Assembly (NCBI GenBank): GCA_030638455.1
Contig: DAOWEP010000100.1
Coordinates: 1 to 16,492 of the forward strand
Length of the DNA stretch: 16,492 nt
Direction of reading: 5' to 3'
Source of the DNA: Gammaproteobacteria bacterium
GTDB taxonomy: Bacteria; Pseudomonadota; Gammaproteobacteria; DAOWEP01
In this document: positions 7,883-14,245 of the stretch, piece by piece
Position numbering within the stretch: position 1 is the first letter of the stretch
How the letters are laid out: every line of letters begins with the position of its first letter
Position numbers and translations under genes: made by a program
Notes under the pieces: generated by a model
Told to the model about the DNA's origin: nothing
Seen by the model: the letters and a program-made list of their open reading frames with translations, nothing else
Databases searched by the model: none

Positions 7883-8119
7883 TTAAGGAACCTCTGATTA
7901 ATGCGTGGATTGTTTGCTGATGGCTAAAATCTTCCAGCTCTACGTTACAAACGTTCCTGCGCATCCATGCGCCCACGACATTCGTATTCCTATACATCAT
8001 TTTGGCAATAGTCCGGCTATTACCCGCAATTTGTGCCTTGATCTGAAAAATTTTATCTCATCATCAATTCAACCCAGAATTAATCAGAGATTCCCTAGTT
8101 TTAAACAGAGGCTCCTTAA
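7883..8119. mobile_element. MITE-like element (237 bp) with 19-bp terminal inverted repeats
   Basis: The left end TTAAGGAACCTCTGATTAA (7883-7901) and the reverse complement of the right end TTAAGGAGCCTCTGTTTAA (8101-8119) match at 17 of 19 positions. Both ends begin with TTAA, which may include a short target duplication. A further inverted copy of the end motif (GGAATCTCTGATTAAT read from 8094 to 8079) lies just inside the right end and matches the left end at 15 of 16 positions. Small frames inside (7905-8123 plus, 7785-8000 minus) have no recognisable domain and ignore the element's borders. The element fills nearly all of the gap between the Sel1 gene and glpK and ends 16 bp before the glpK ATG. 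Family assignment is not possible from this copy alone. Confidence 0.6.
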
Positions 8120-8125
8120 GTAGAC

Positions 8126-8138
8126 AGGAGAACAAATG
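8126..8138 (+). promoter_or_regulatory. Strong ribosome-binding site of the glycerol kinase-like gene
   Basis: AGGAG (8126-8130) stands five bases before the ATG at 8136 and settles that start. It is one of the few good Shine-Dalgarno sequences in the window and lies just outside the MITE-like element, so translation of the kinase is spared by the insertion. Confidence 0.8.
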
Positions 8139-9593
8139 TCCATCCACTCCCCAACCGAACCATGTTTTCTGGCCATTGATCAGGGCGGACATGCAAGCCG
8201 AGCATTGTTGTATGATTGTCAGGGGAAGTTAATCGAGCAGAATACCCAGTCTATTGAAACCTTTTATCATGAGCCGAACAGGGTTGAGCAGTCCCCTAAG
8301 GAAGTTATTCGAAGTATCAAACAGGCAATAGAGCTTGTTGTAGAAGAGGCAATACGGGAAAACAGAATTCCAGAAGACGCACAGATTATTGCCGGGCTGG
8401 CCACACAAAGATCGTCCATCGTCTGCTGGGATGCAAATACAGGTGAAGCCCTTAGTCCGATTATTAGCTGGCAAGACCGCAGAGCCGGGGATTGTATTGA
8501 ACGGTTGGCGTCACACAGCGATGAAATAAGGGATAGTACGGGGTTACGTTTATCTGCACACTATGGCGCAAGTAAAATTAACTGGTGCCTGAATAAGCTT
8601 GAGTCAGTCCGGCAGGCATACAAAGAAAAACGTTTACTGATTGGGCCCCTGTCCAGTTATATTAGTTTCAGCTTGTTGCAAGGCAGGCCAAATCTGGTCG
8701 ATCCAGCCAACGCATCGAGAACCTTATTATGGAATCTGCATACTCTTGATTGGGACAAAAAATTACTGCAGATGTTTTCTGTTCCGGTAGAAACACTCCC
8801 CGAGTGTGTCTACACCAAACATCATTTTGGTGTCATCAGTTTAAAAGACCGGGCTATCCCGGTAGAAATGATTACCGGGGATCAATCCGCTGCCGTGTTT
8901 GCACAGGGTAAACCGGATCCGGCAACGATCTATGTCAACATGGGTAGCGGTGCCTTTGTGCAAAGAATAAATGTTGGTTCAGGGCCTTCCAGCCGTTTAT
9001 TGGAAAGCGTCGTGTATGCCAATGCTGATGAAACAGTCAGGATGTCCGAAGGCACTGTGAATGGTGCCGGCACTGCCCTGAGCTGGTTTGCGGATACCTA
9101 TCACTGCAATGACCTGGAAGGCAAGTTACAGGATTGGTTAAATGAGGTTTCATTTCCCGATATCTTTCTCAATGGTATTTCAGGAGTGGGTTCTCCTTAC
9201 TGGAAGCCAGCCATGTCATCAGAGTTTGTTGGTGGGGATGATAGCGGGATAGCTGAAAAAGCCGTTGCGGTAGTAGAGAGTATACTTTTTCTTATTCAGG
9301 CTAATCTTGATGAATTGTCTGCAACAGGTCCGGCAATAGACAGGCTTTGTGTGAGTGGTGGCCTGGCATCCCAGGATGGAATTTGTCAGCGACTTGCTGA
9401 TCTATCCGGCCTGACTGTATTCCGGCCAGACCAGCAAGAGGCTACCGCCTACGGCCTTGCGTGGTTGCTGGCTGGACAGCAGGTCTCATGGAAAGAGCAC
9501 CAGACGGGTAATGAATTTCGGCCGGGAGAAGGCGGTGCTATTCGACAGAGATACCATCGCTGGCAGCAGCTAATGAAGCTGGCAACAAGCTAG
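8136..9593 (+). CDS. glpK: Glycerol kinase-like FGGY-family carbohydrate kinase
   Basis: The 485-residue protein has the length and layout of glycerol kinase, which phosphorylates glycerol to glycerol 3-phosphate using ATP. The FGGY-N domain begins with FLAIDQGGHASRALLYD (11-27), the equivalent of the family's DQGTTSSR, and contains ISWQDRRAG, HYGASKINWCL and NASRTLLWNLHTLDWD. The FGGY-C domain has TGDQSAAVFAQ (247-257), the phosphate-binding MGSGAF (269-274) and SGGLASQDG. Compared with E. coli GlpK, the glycerol contacts R83, W103, Y135, D245, Q246 and F270 are matched by R92, W112, Y143, D249, Q250 and F274, but E84 is replaced by S93. The gene is followed by a glycerophosphodiesterase and a GlpD-like dehydrogenase on the same strand, which supports a glycerol-type substrate; the Glu-to-Ser change leaves room for a variant polyol. 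The start follows a clear AGGAG. Confidence 0.85.
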   Translation: MSIHSPTEPCFLAIDQGGHASRALLYDCQGKLIEQNTQSIETFYHEPNRVEQSPKEVIRSIKQAIELVVEEAIRENRIPEDAQIIAGLATQRSSIVCWDANTGEALSPIISWQDRRAGDCIERLASHSDEIRDSTGLRLSAHYGASKINWCLNKLESVRQAYKEKRLLIGPLSSYISFSLLQGRPNLVDPANASRTLLWNLHTLDWDKKLLQMFSVPVETLPECVYTKHHFGVISLKDRAIPVEMITGDQSAAVFAQGKPDPATIYVNMGSGAFVQRINVGSGPSSRLLESVVYANADETVRMSEGTVNGAGTALSWFADTYHCNDLEGKLQDWLNEVSFPDIFLNGISGVGSPYWKPAMSSEFVGGDDSGIAEKAVAVVESILFLIQANLDELSATGPAIDRLCVSGGLASQDGICQRLADLSGLTVFRPDQQEATAYGLAWLLAGQQVSWKEHQTGNEFRPGEGGAIRQRYHRWQQLMKLATS

Positions 9594-9681
9594 AATTATT
9601 TTTATTAGTGTGGTTAAGTTGCTGAATTAAATGCCGATATGAGGTGATATTCAACCGGTATAGATAAATAAAAAAGCTCAA

Positions 9682-10476
9682 ATGGAAATTCCAACACTAG
9701 TTGCACATCGAGGTTACGCAAGTAATTTCCCTGAAAATACACTGGAAGGTATTGAGGCGGCGATACTGGCGGGTGCCTGTATGGTAGAGATAGATATCCA
9801 GTGTACAGCGGATGGGATTCCGGTGTTGATTCACGATGAAACACTGGAGCGTACATCAAGTGACAGTGGCAACATATTACAAATGAAGTTTGAGCGAGTA
9901 CGGTTGCTCAGTGCAGGTGAGCCAGACAGATTTGGCCAGCAGTTTAGCCAGGTGAGCATACCCAGCCTGCAGGATTTCGTAGCACTTATGCAAAAATGGC
10001 CACGGGTAAAAGCCATGGTTGAGGTCAAGGAAGAAAGCCTGAATGCTTTTGGCATACCGTATGTAATGGATCAGGTGAATGCGGTACTGGAGCCAGTAAA
10101 AGAGCGTTGTACCATCATATCCTATAGCAGCGATGCGCTTGAATATGCCAGGGAAAAATACACATTTTCGGTTGGTTGGGTGTTAACAACATGGGACGCC
10201 GCTGCCTGCGATCAGGCCCATACGCTTAATCCGGAATTTATTATCTGTAACTACACCAAAGTTCCTGAAGATGTAGTGACCCTATGGGTGGGTCCATGGC
10301 AGTGGGTGCTGTATGAAGTGACAGACCCGGAACTCGCGCTGGATCTGGCAGAGCTGGGTGTGGAGTATATTGAAACCATGGCTATCAAGGAAATGCTGGC
10401 GGATTCTGATTTGCGCAAGAAAGGCTGCTTTGCCCTTGAAGATATAAACAACGGTGTTAATGGAAGAAATGGTTGA
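9682..10476 (+). CDS. Glycerophosphodiester phosphodiesterase, cytoplasmic (UgpQ-like)
   Basis: The enzyme hydrolyses glycerophosphodiesters, the deacylated remains of phospholipids, to glycerol 3-phosphate and the alcohol. The 264-residue protein has the GDPD TIM barrel with its catalytic and metal-binding residues in order: H9-R10 in VAHRGYASNFPENT, E18-N19, E36 and D38 in MVEIDIQCTADG, H51-D52 in LIHDETLERT, then MVEVKEES near 113-120 on the barrel's next strands. The C-terminal part is diverged (YETDPELALDLAELGVEYIETM-type strand-helix pattern is still visible). There is no signal peptide, so it resembles cytoplasmic UgpQ more than periplasmic GlpQ. It sits 88 bp after the kinase and 62 bp before glpD on the same strand, and its product is the substrate of the latter. 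No clear ribosome-binding site precedes the ATG. Confidence 0.9.
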   Translation: MEIPTLVAHRGYASNFPENTLEGIEAAILAGACMVEIDIQCTADGIPVLIHDETLERTSSDSGNILQMKFERVRLLSAGEPDRFGQQFSQVSIPSLQDFVALMQKWPRVKAMVEVKEESLNAFGIPYVMDQVNAVLEPVKERCTIISYSSDALEYAREKYTFSVGWVLTTWDAAACDQAHTLNPEFIICNYTKVPEDVVTLWVGPWQWVLYEVTDPELALDLAELGVEYIETMAIKEMLADSDLRKKGCFALEDINNGVNGRNG

Positions 10477-10538
10477 TGAAAGAATGGTCCCAGATATTAC
10501 AATTACAGCCCTAAACACAATAAAGTCTGATTACATAA

Positions 10539-11720
10539 ATGAAAAATGACTATGATGTCGTGGTTGTGGGAGGCGGTATTCATGGAGCAAGTGTTGCTCA
10601 GGCTGTAGCCGCATGTGGCAAATCCATTTTATTGCTGGAACAAAATTCAATGGCATCTGGTACCTCCAGCCGCTCCAGTAAACTAATCCATGGTGGTCTT
10701 CGCTATCTTGAAACTGCGCAATTCTCACTGGTGCGCGAATGCCTGACAGAGAGAAGTCTGTTATTAAAAAATGCGCCTGAGCTGGTAAGGCTGATGCCCT
10801 TTTATTTTCCCCTGTATGACACCACCTCCAGAAGGCCATGGCAGATAAGAGCCGGTCTGAGCCTGTATTCTATTCTCGGTGGCTTCGGTACCGGTAGCCG
10901 GTTTAAATCAATACCGCGTCACCAGTGGAACCAGCTGGATGGTCTTGATGTGAACGGGTTGCAGAAGGTATTCCAGTATTATGATGCGCAAACAGATGAT
11001 GCAGCTTTAACACGCGCGGTGATTCAGTCTGCCATTCAGTTAGGTGCAGAGGTCAAGGTCCCTGCAGCGGTTACAGAAATTAAACTTGAAGATAAGGGCA
11101 GTCAATTGTCCTATCAGGAGAATGAGGGGGGGCTGCAACACTGCAAGGCAAAAGTAGTGGTCAACGCGGCTGGCCCATGGATTAATAAGGTGCTGGATCG
11201 GGTGCAGCCACAGGTACCCAGGCTGGATGTTGAGCTTATACAAGGGACGCATATTCTGATTGACCATAAAGTACAGCAGGGTATCTACTATATTGAGTCT
11301 CCAATAGATCATCGTGCCGTTTTTGTGATGCCATGGGAAGGTAAAACCCTGATCGGTACCACAGAAACCTTGTATAAGGGAGACCCAGCTGATGTCATGC
11401 CATTGGATGAAGAAAAACAATACCTGTTTAAAACAGCATTGCATTATTTCCCTGAGTTGACAGGTAAAGAGATTGTGGATGCCTTCGCTGGTTTGAGGGT
11501 ACTGCCACTGGGTGCCGGTTCTGCGTTTACCCGGCCAAGGGATGTTATTTTTCTACCAGACCGGCCAGGTCATCCTCGTATTGTCACGATTTATGGTGGC
11601 AAGTTAACGGCGTACCGGAAAACGGCAGAGAAGTTGTTATTGTCACTTAAGTCTACGCTGGATATATCAGGAGACTGTAAAGAGACCCGGGCTATTCCTC
11701 TTTATCCTGTTGAAGAATGA
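10539..11720 (+). CDS. glpD: Glycerol-3-phosphate dehydrogenase, FAD-dependent (short GlpD-like)
   Basis: The protein oxidises glycerol 3-phosphate to dihydroxyacetone phosphate at the membrane and feeds electrons to quinone, if it works like GlpD. The FAD-binding GxGxxG motif is GGGIHG at 11-16, followed by LLLEQNSMASGTSSRSSKLI and HGGLRYLE, the near-invariant GlpD signature. Further conserved blocks are VVNAAGPW, GTHILID, VFVMPWEGKTLIGTTET and the FAD-contacting IYGGKLTAYRKTAE close to the end. At 393 residues it is about 100 shorter than E. coli GlpD (501), because the C-terminal DAO_C helical domain is missing: it stops at RAIPLYPVEE, just where that domain would begin. The DNA after the stop is a GC-rich repeat region and not a decayed C-terminal domain. 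It forms an apparent operon with the kinase and phosphodiesterase. Confidence 0.9.
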   Translation: MKNDYDVVVVGGGIHGASVAQAVAACGKSILLLEQNSMASGTSSRSSKLIHGGLRYLETAQFSLVRECLTERSLLLKNAPELVRLMPFYFPLYDTTSRRPWQIRAGLSLYSILGGFGTGSRFKSIPRHQWNQLDGLDVNGLQKVFQYYDAQTDDAALTRAVIQSAIQLGAEVKVPAAVTEIKLEDKGSQLSYQENEGGLQHCKAKVVVNAAGPWINKVLDRVQPQVPRLDVELIQGTHILIDHKVQQGIYYIESPIDHRAVFVMPWEGKTLIGTTETLYKGDPADVMPLDEEKQYLFKTALHYFPELTGKEIVDAFAGLRVLPLGAGSAFTRPRDVIFLPDRPGHPRIVTIYGGKLTAYRKTAEKLLLSLKSTLDISGDCKETRAIPLYPVEE

Positions 11721-11726
11721 AAATTT

Positions 11727-11862
11727 AGGACGCCGCTCCTTGCCTGCATGGACGTAGGTAAGGGGCGTGAGCAGGATGCGGAAGCTTTGCTATCCATGCA
11801 GACGTGAACATCGCCGCTCCTTGCCATCCTGGCACCGCGGCATACAGTACGTCCCTGTACAT
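11727..11862. repeat. GC-rich repeat-like segment with internal direct and inverted repeats
   Basis: CGCCGCTCCTTGCC occurs twice in direct orientation (11731-11744 and 11812-11825), 81 bp apart. Between the copies, CTGCATGGA (11744-11752) and TCCATGCAG (11793-11801) form an inverted pair. A small hairpin TACAG...CTGTA lies near 11844-11860. The GC content is well above that of the surrounding intergenic DNA. The arrangement looks like a dispersed intergenic repeat of the kind common in proteobacteria, but copy number cannot be judged from one window. Confidence 0.45.
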
Positions 11863-11896
11863 AAAAAAAACCGGTCTAATTGGGAGAAGACCGGTT
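11863..11896 (-). terminator. Strong intrinsic terminator on the minus strand
   Basis: On the minus strand AACCGGTCT (11896-11888) pairs perfectly with AGACCGGTT (11877-11869) around a ten-base loop, TCTCCCAATT-like and CU-rich, and is followed by an unbroken run of T down to 11863. This is a textbook rho-independent terminator for leftward transcription. The nearest minus-strand gene, the hydrolase, ends over 400 bp away, so the terminator probably serves a separate short transcript. Confidence 0.75.
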
Positions 11897-11938
11897 AAGT
11901 AGATGTACACAGCTGGACTGTGTACGAAAGGAGGAGGT
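11863..11938 (-). ncRNA. Candidate small RNA with anti-Shine-Dalgarno CU-rich 5' end
   Basis: From a predicted start near 11938 the RNA would be about 76 nt. It has a single-stranded 5' tract ACCUCCUCCUUUC (11938-11926), a perfect 8-bp hairpin GUACACAG-UCCAG-CUGUGUAC (11925-11905), a short linker and the terminator hairpin with its U-run. The 5' tract is complementary to extended Shine-Dalgarno sequences. On the plus strand the same bases look like a strong ribosome-binding site (11927-11938), but no ATG, GTG or TTG follows at usable distance, so coding use is unlikely. The terminator is solid; the start and the existence of the RNA are inference. Confidence 0.4.
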
Positions 11939-11943
11939 AATTT

Positions 11944-11972
11944 ACAATAATCGATATCAGTCCTTTTTTGAA
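11944..11972 (-). promoter_or_regulatory. Candidate promoter of the minus-strand small RNA
   Basis: On the minus strand TTCAAA (11972-11967) and TATTGT (11949-11944), each 4/6 to consensus, are separated by 17 bases. Transcription would begin around 11938-11937, directly at the CU-rich tract. The match is weak on its own. Confidence 0.3.
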
Positions 11973-12029
11973 AACGAAATAAAAAATATGTTTGAAATAA
12001 GTTACCGGTCGGTTGAGGTTCCTTGGGTC

Positions 12030-12051
12030 AGCGCCTGGGTTAGGCGTTTTT
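12030..12051 (+). terminator. Intrinsic terminator on the plus strand, possible end of the glp transcript
   Basis: CGCCT (12032-12036) and AGGCG (12042-12046) pair around GGGTT, the stem can be lengthened by a G-U and an A-U pair, and TTTTT (12047-12051) follows. It is the first plausible plus-strand terminator after glpD, some 310 bp downstream, and would run across the minus-strand small RNA in antisense. Confidence 0.5.
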
Positions 12052-12092
12052 CATCATTTAGATGCTGTTACAGCATGTAATTAAGTTTACTT

Positions 12093-12159
12093 ACCCCGCT
12101 CTGGATTCCTTCCCGACCGTGTCATTTCATATGACAGTTATAATGTAACACAGCGGGGT
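12093..12159. other. Two-helix structured segment of unknown role
   Basis: ACCCCGCT (12093-12100) and AGCGGGGT (12152-12159) are perfect 8-bp complements that enclose 51 bases. Inside them a perfect 6-bp hairpin TGTCAT-TTCAT-ATGACA (12120-12136) is found. The GC-rich outer helix stands out in AT-rich surroundings. It does not match a riboswitch class that I recognise, and the strand is undetermined. Confidence 0.45.
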
Positions 12160-12304
12160 CTAGTGTTATTGATGCAGGTCAATTTTCCTAAAATTATGCA
12201 TATAATATTCATTAATATGAGTGACAATATAGATTGTCAGGGTATAAAAATTTACGTATTTAGCATTAACTGGATACATGACAAATTCAAACACATTTGT
12301 ATTT

Positions 12305-13177
12305 TTAATCAGAAAAGAACGTAACGATCTGTTTAATTACAGTTGGGTTGTGCAGGATACGGCGATGTCCGAGCCTGTCGGTTAATAGTAATCGTGAGTC
12401 AGGCCAGTGGTCAGATAACGTTTGACCATGTTCCCACGGGATGTTGCTGTCGTTGCGGTCATGAATAATTAATGCAGGACAGGTAAGTGTTTTTGCCAGT
12501 TCATCGGTTTTTAATCGTGGCCATATATCTTTTCCAAACTGTTTTTTCATTTTTCGTTCGATGGCCTGTTTGACTGAAGCAGGGCATTCCAGGTGCTCGC
12601 AAAACTTGTCCAGTAACCAGTGCACAGACAAGGGTGAGCTAATACATACTATTTTTTCTGGCTTGATCGATTCATTCAAGGCAAGCACGCTACAAGGTAC
12701 GCCAAAGGAATGCGCGATAATCCCGTGAACAGGGCCATATAATTCATTCAGTTCTACCATTATTTCACAAACCTCAATAATGTGGGTTTGGTTACCGTCA
12801 GACTGACCATGACCAGGTGCATCAAAGCCAATGACCTTGTATCCAGCAGCGACAAGTCCATCAACAGACGCCGCAAGTTGGGTAGCACGTCCGTTCCAGC
12901 CGTGTACCAGTAAAATGACGGGGCCTTCACCCCATTGATAGACGCAGATTTTTTGTTCATGCGAGCCAGGTTGTTTAATAAATGACTGTTTGGCCTGTTT
13001 CCGCCAGGTGATTTCTCTTGCAGGCGCTGTAAAGCGATAAGTAGAAGTCCAGAAGCGCCAGACCCAGTAGCAAGCAAGTGATGGCATCCATCTTCCCGGG
13101 CCTGAAATCAACAGTCGAAGAAGCCTGACATGTAATGACTGCAATTGGCGCTGTTTCTGGTGATTGTTCTGTTTCAT
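12305..13177 (-). CDS. Alpha/beta hydrolase
   Basis: The 290-residue protein belongs to the alpha/beta hydrolase fold. It shows the oxyanion-hole motif VHGWNG (91-96), FDAPGHGQSDG (118-128), the nucleophile elbow AHSFG with S157, the acid D243 in IIHDRNDSNIP and the catalytic H271 in LGHRRIL, so the triad is complete. The N-terminal stretch of about 70 basic and aromatic residues (LRLLISGPGRW and following) is typical of a subgroup of proteobacterial hydrolases annotated only as alpha/beta hydrolase. The frame continues upstream to an ATG at 13264, which would add a hydrophobic stretch (LYTLRILLIIIVAEIIVY) but would abut the start codon of the divergent gene. I therefore prefer the ATG at 13177, leaving 87 bp for two promoters. 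The substrate is unknown; esterase or lipase-type activity is the usual guess. Confidence 0.87.
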   Translation of the reverse strand: MKQNNHQKQRQLQSLHVRLLRLLISGPGRWMPSLACYWVWRFWTSTYRFTAPAREITWRKQAKQSFIKQPGSHEQKICVYQWGEGPVILLVHGWNGRATQLAASVDGLVAAGYKVIGFDAPGHGQSDGNQTHIIEVCEIMVELNELYGPVHGIIAHSFGVPCSVLALNESIKPEKIVCISSPLSVHWLLDKFCEHLECPASVKQAIERKMKKQFGKDIWPRLKTDELAKTLTCPALIIHDRNDSNIPWEHGQTLSDHWPDSRLLLTDRLGHRRILHNPTVIKQIVTFFSD

Positions 13178-13264
13178 GCGATATACAATGATTTCGGCTA
13201 CTATTATTATAAGGAGTATTCTTAACGTATATAAACATTTTACAGGTCTTTTGTAAGTAAGCAT

Positions 13265-14221
13265 ATGAATGAAGAAGAACTACAGGCGCATAAAGATTAT
13301 CTTGAAAAAAGGATAAGCAGATTACATCTCAGGCAGCGCCTGGGAATAGAGTCAGATCAGGAGGCAAAAATATTCGGCCAGGGACGCAACTTTTTCCATC
13401 TTGAAAACTGGCTGTTCAGTTATTCTGCTATCCGTAATACCCTGCGTATCTGTGGCCTGTACGGTCTGGGGAAAAGGAACGCGTTACGGATTCAATGTCG
13501 GAACAATGAAATAGCGGTAAAAAACCTGCCGGAAGCCTTCAACGGTTATACAATATTACACATCAGTGACCTGCATCTGGATATGAATGAGCATATACCG
13601 CAGGCACTTGTCGAACGTGTACATAACCTTGAGTACGATATCTGCGTACTCACCGGTGATTACCGCGGGCTGACACTTGGCCCCTATGAGCCTGCACTGG
13701 ATGGACTTCGGCATGTACGGCCTTTCCTGAAAAAAGAAGTCATTGGTGTGCTGGGGAATCATGACAGCATCAACATGGTGCCGGGTATGGAGAAAATGGA
13801 TATCAGAATGCTGCTGAATGAATCCTTCTGTATCCAGCGGGATGAACAAAAAATATATCTGGCTGGTATAGATGATCCACACTACTACCGAACCGATAAT
13901 ATAGAAAAGGCGTATCAGGATATTCCTCAGGATGCAGTATCTATTCTGCTGGCGCATACACCGGAAATCTACAAACAGGCCGCCCATGCCGATTTTGATG
14001 TCATGCTTTGTGGCCACACCCATGGCGGGCAGATTTGTCTGCCGGGTGGAATTCCGATTACCTATAATGCCAACTGTTCAAGACGTGTCTGCGCTGGTAA
14101 CTGGCGTTACCACCAGCTCAATGGCTATACTTCGGTGGGTTCCGGTGTATCGGTTGTGGATGCGCGCCTGAATTGCCCGGCAGAGGTCACTCTGCACCGC
14201 CTGATTCCTGATTATACCTAA
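13265..14221 (+). CDS. Calcineurin-like metallophosphoesterase (YkuE/LpxG-type)
   Basis: The 318-residue protein carries all metal-binding motifs of calcineurin-like phosphoesterases: D102 and H104 in ISDLHLD, D132 in LTGDYRG, N165-H166-D167 in LGNHDS, H231 in LAHTPE, and H251 and H253 in CGHTHGGQI. The order and the GHTHGGQ ending are those of the YkuE/LpxG branch, whose members act on phosphate esters or UDP-2,3-diacylglucosamine at the membrane. About 95 residues precede the domain, including FHLENW and LYGLGKRNALRIQ, which recur in proteobacterial homologues and support the start at 13265. There is no clear signal peptide. The gene diverges from the hydrolase and converges with the CarS-like gene 24 bp further on. 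A lipid or nucleotide substrate is possible but unproved. Confidence 0.9.
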   Translation: MNEEELQAHKDYLEKRISRLHLRQRLGIESDQEAKIFGQGRNFFHLENWLFSYSAIRNTLRICGLYGLGKRNALRIQCRNNEIAVKNLPEAFNGYTILHISDLHLDMNEHIPQALVERVHNLEYDICVLTGDYRGLTLGPYEPALDGLRHVRPFLKKEVIGVLGNHDSINMVPGMEKMDIRMLLNESFCIQRDEQKIYLAGIDDPHYYRTDNIEKAYQDIPQDAVSILLAHTPEIYKQAAHADFDVMLCGHTHGGQICLPGGIPITYNANCSRRVCAGNWRYHQLNGYTSVGSGVSVVDARLNCPAEVTLHRLIPDYT

Positions 14222-14245
14222 CTAGAAAGAGAACTTGAAAAAGTG

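Larger units (their letters stand above)
11721..12304. other. 584-bp non-coding region with repeats, terminators and a candidate small RNA
   Basis: No convincing gene is present; a 66-codon plus frame (11880-12080) and a 61-codon minus frame (11725-11910) have no start signal or family resemblance. From left to right the region holds: a GC-rich repeat-like segment (11727-11862), a minus-strand terminator and small-RNA candidate (11863-11938), a plus-strand terminator (12030-12051), a short palindrome GATGCTGTTACAGCATG (12061-12077), a two-helix structured segment (12093-12159), an FNR-like box (12169-12182), a plus TATAAT (12201-12206) and a small palindrome GACAATATAGATTGTC (12223-12238). 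Confidence 0.7.

Noticed and set aside
7905..8123. 72-codon plus-strand frame and an overlapping minus-strand frame inside the MITE-like element
   Set aside because: Neither shows transposase motifs or a start signal, and both cross the element borders.
12032..12046. Integron attC-like GTTAGGC sequence
   Set aside because: The paired left-hand core and the long imperfect hairpin of attC are missing; it is the stem of a simple terminator.
11927..12080. Small plus-strand gene after the strong AAGGAGGAGG sequence
   Set aside because: No start codon occurs at a usable distance. The first ATG is about 50 bases further and gives only a 30-residue frame overlapping a terminator.
12217..12324. Possible 35-codon leaderless ORF (starting MSDNIDCQ) after a plus-strand TATAAT
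   Set aside because: There is no ribosome-binding site, no -35 box of quality and no family resemblance.
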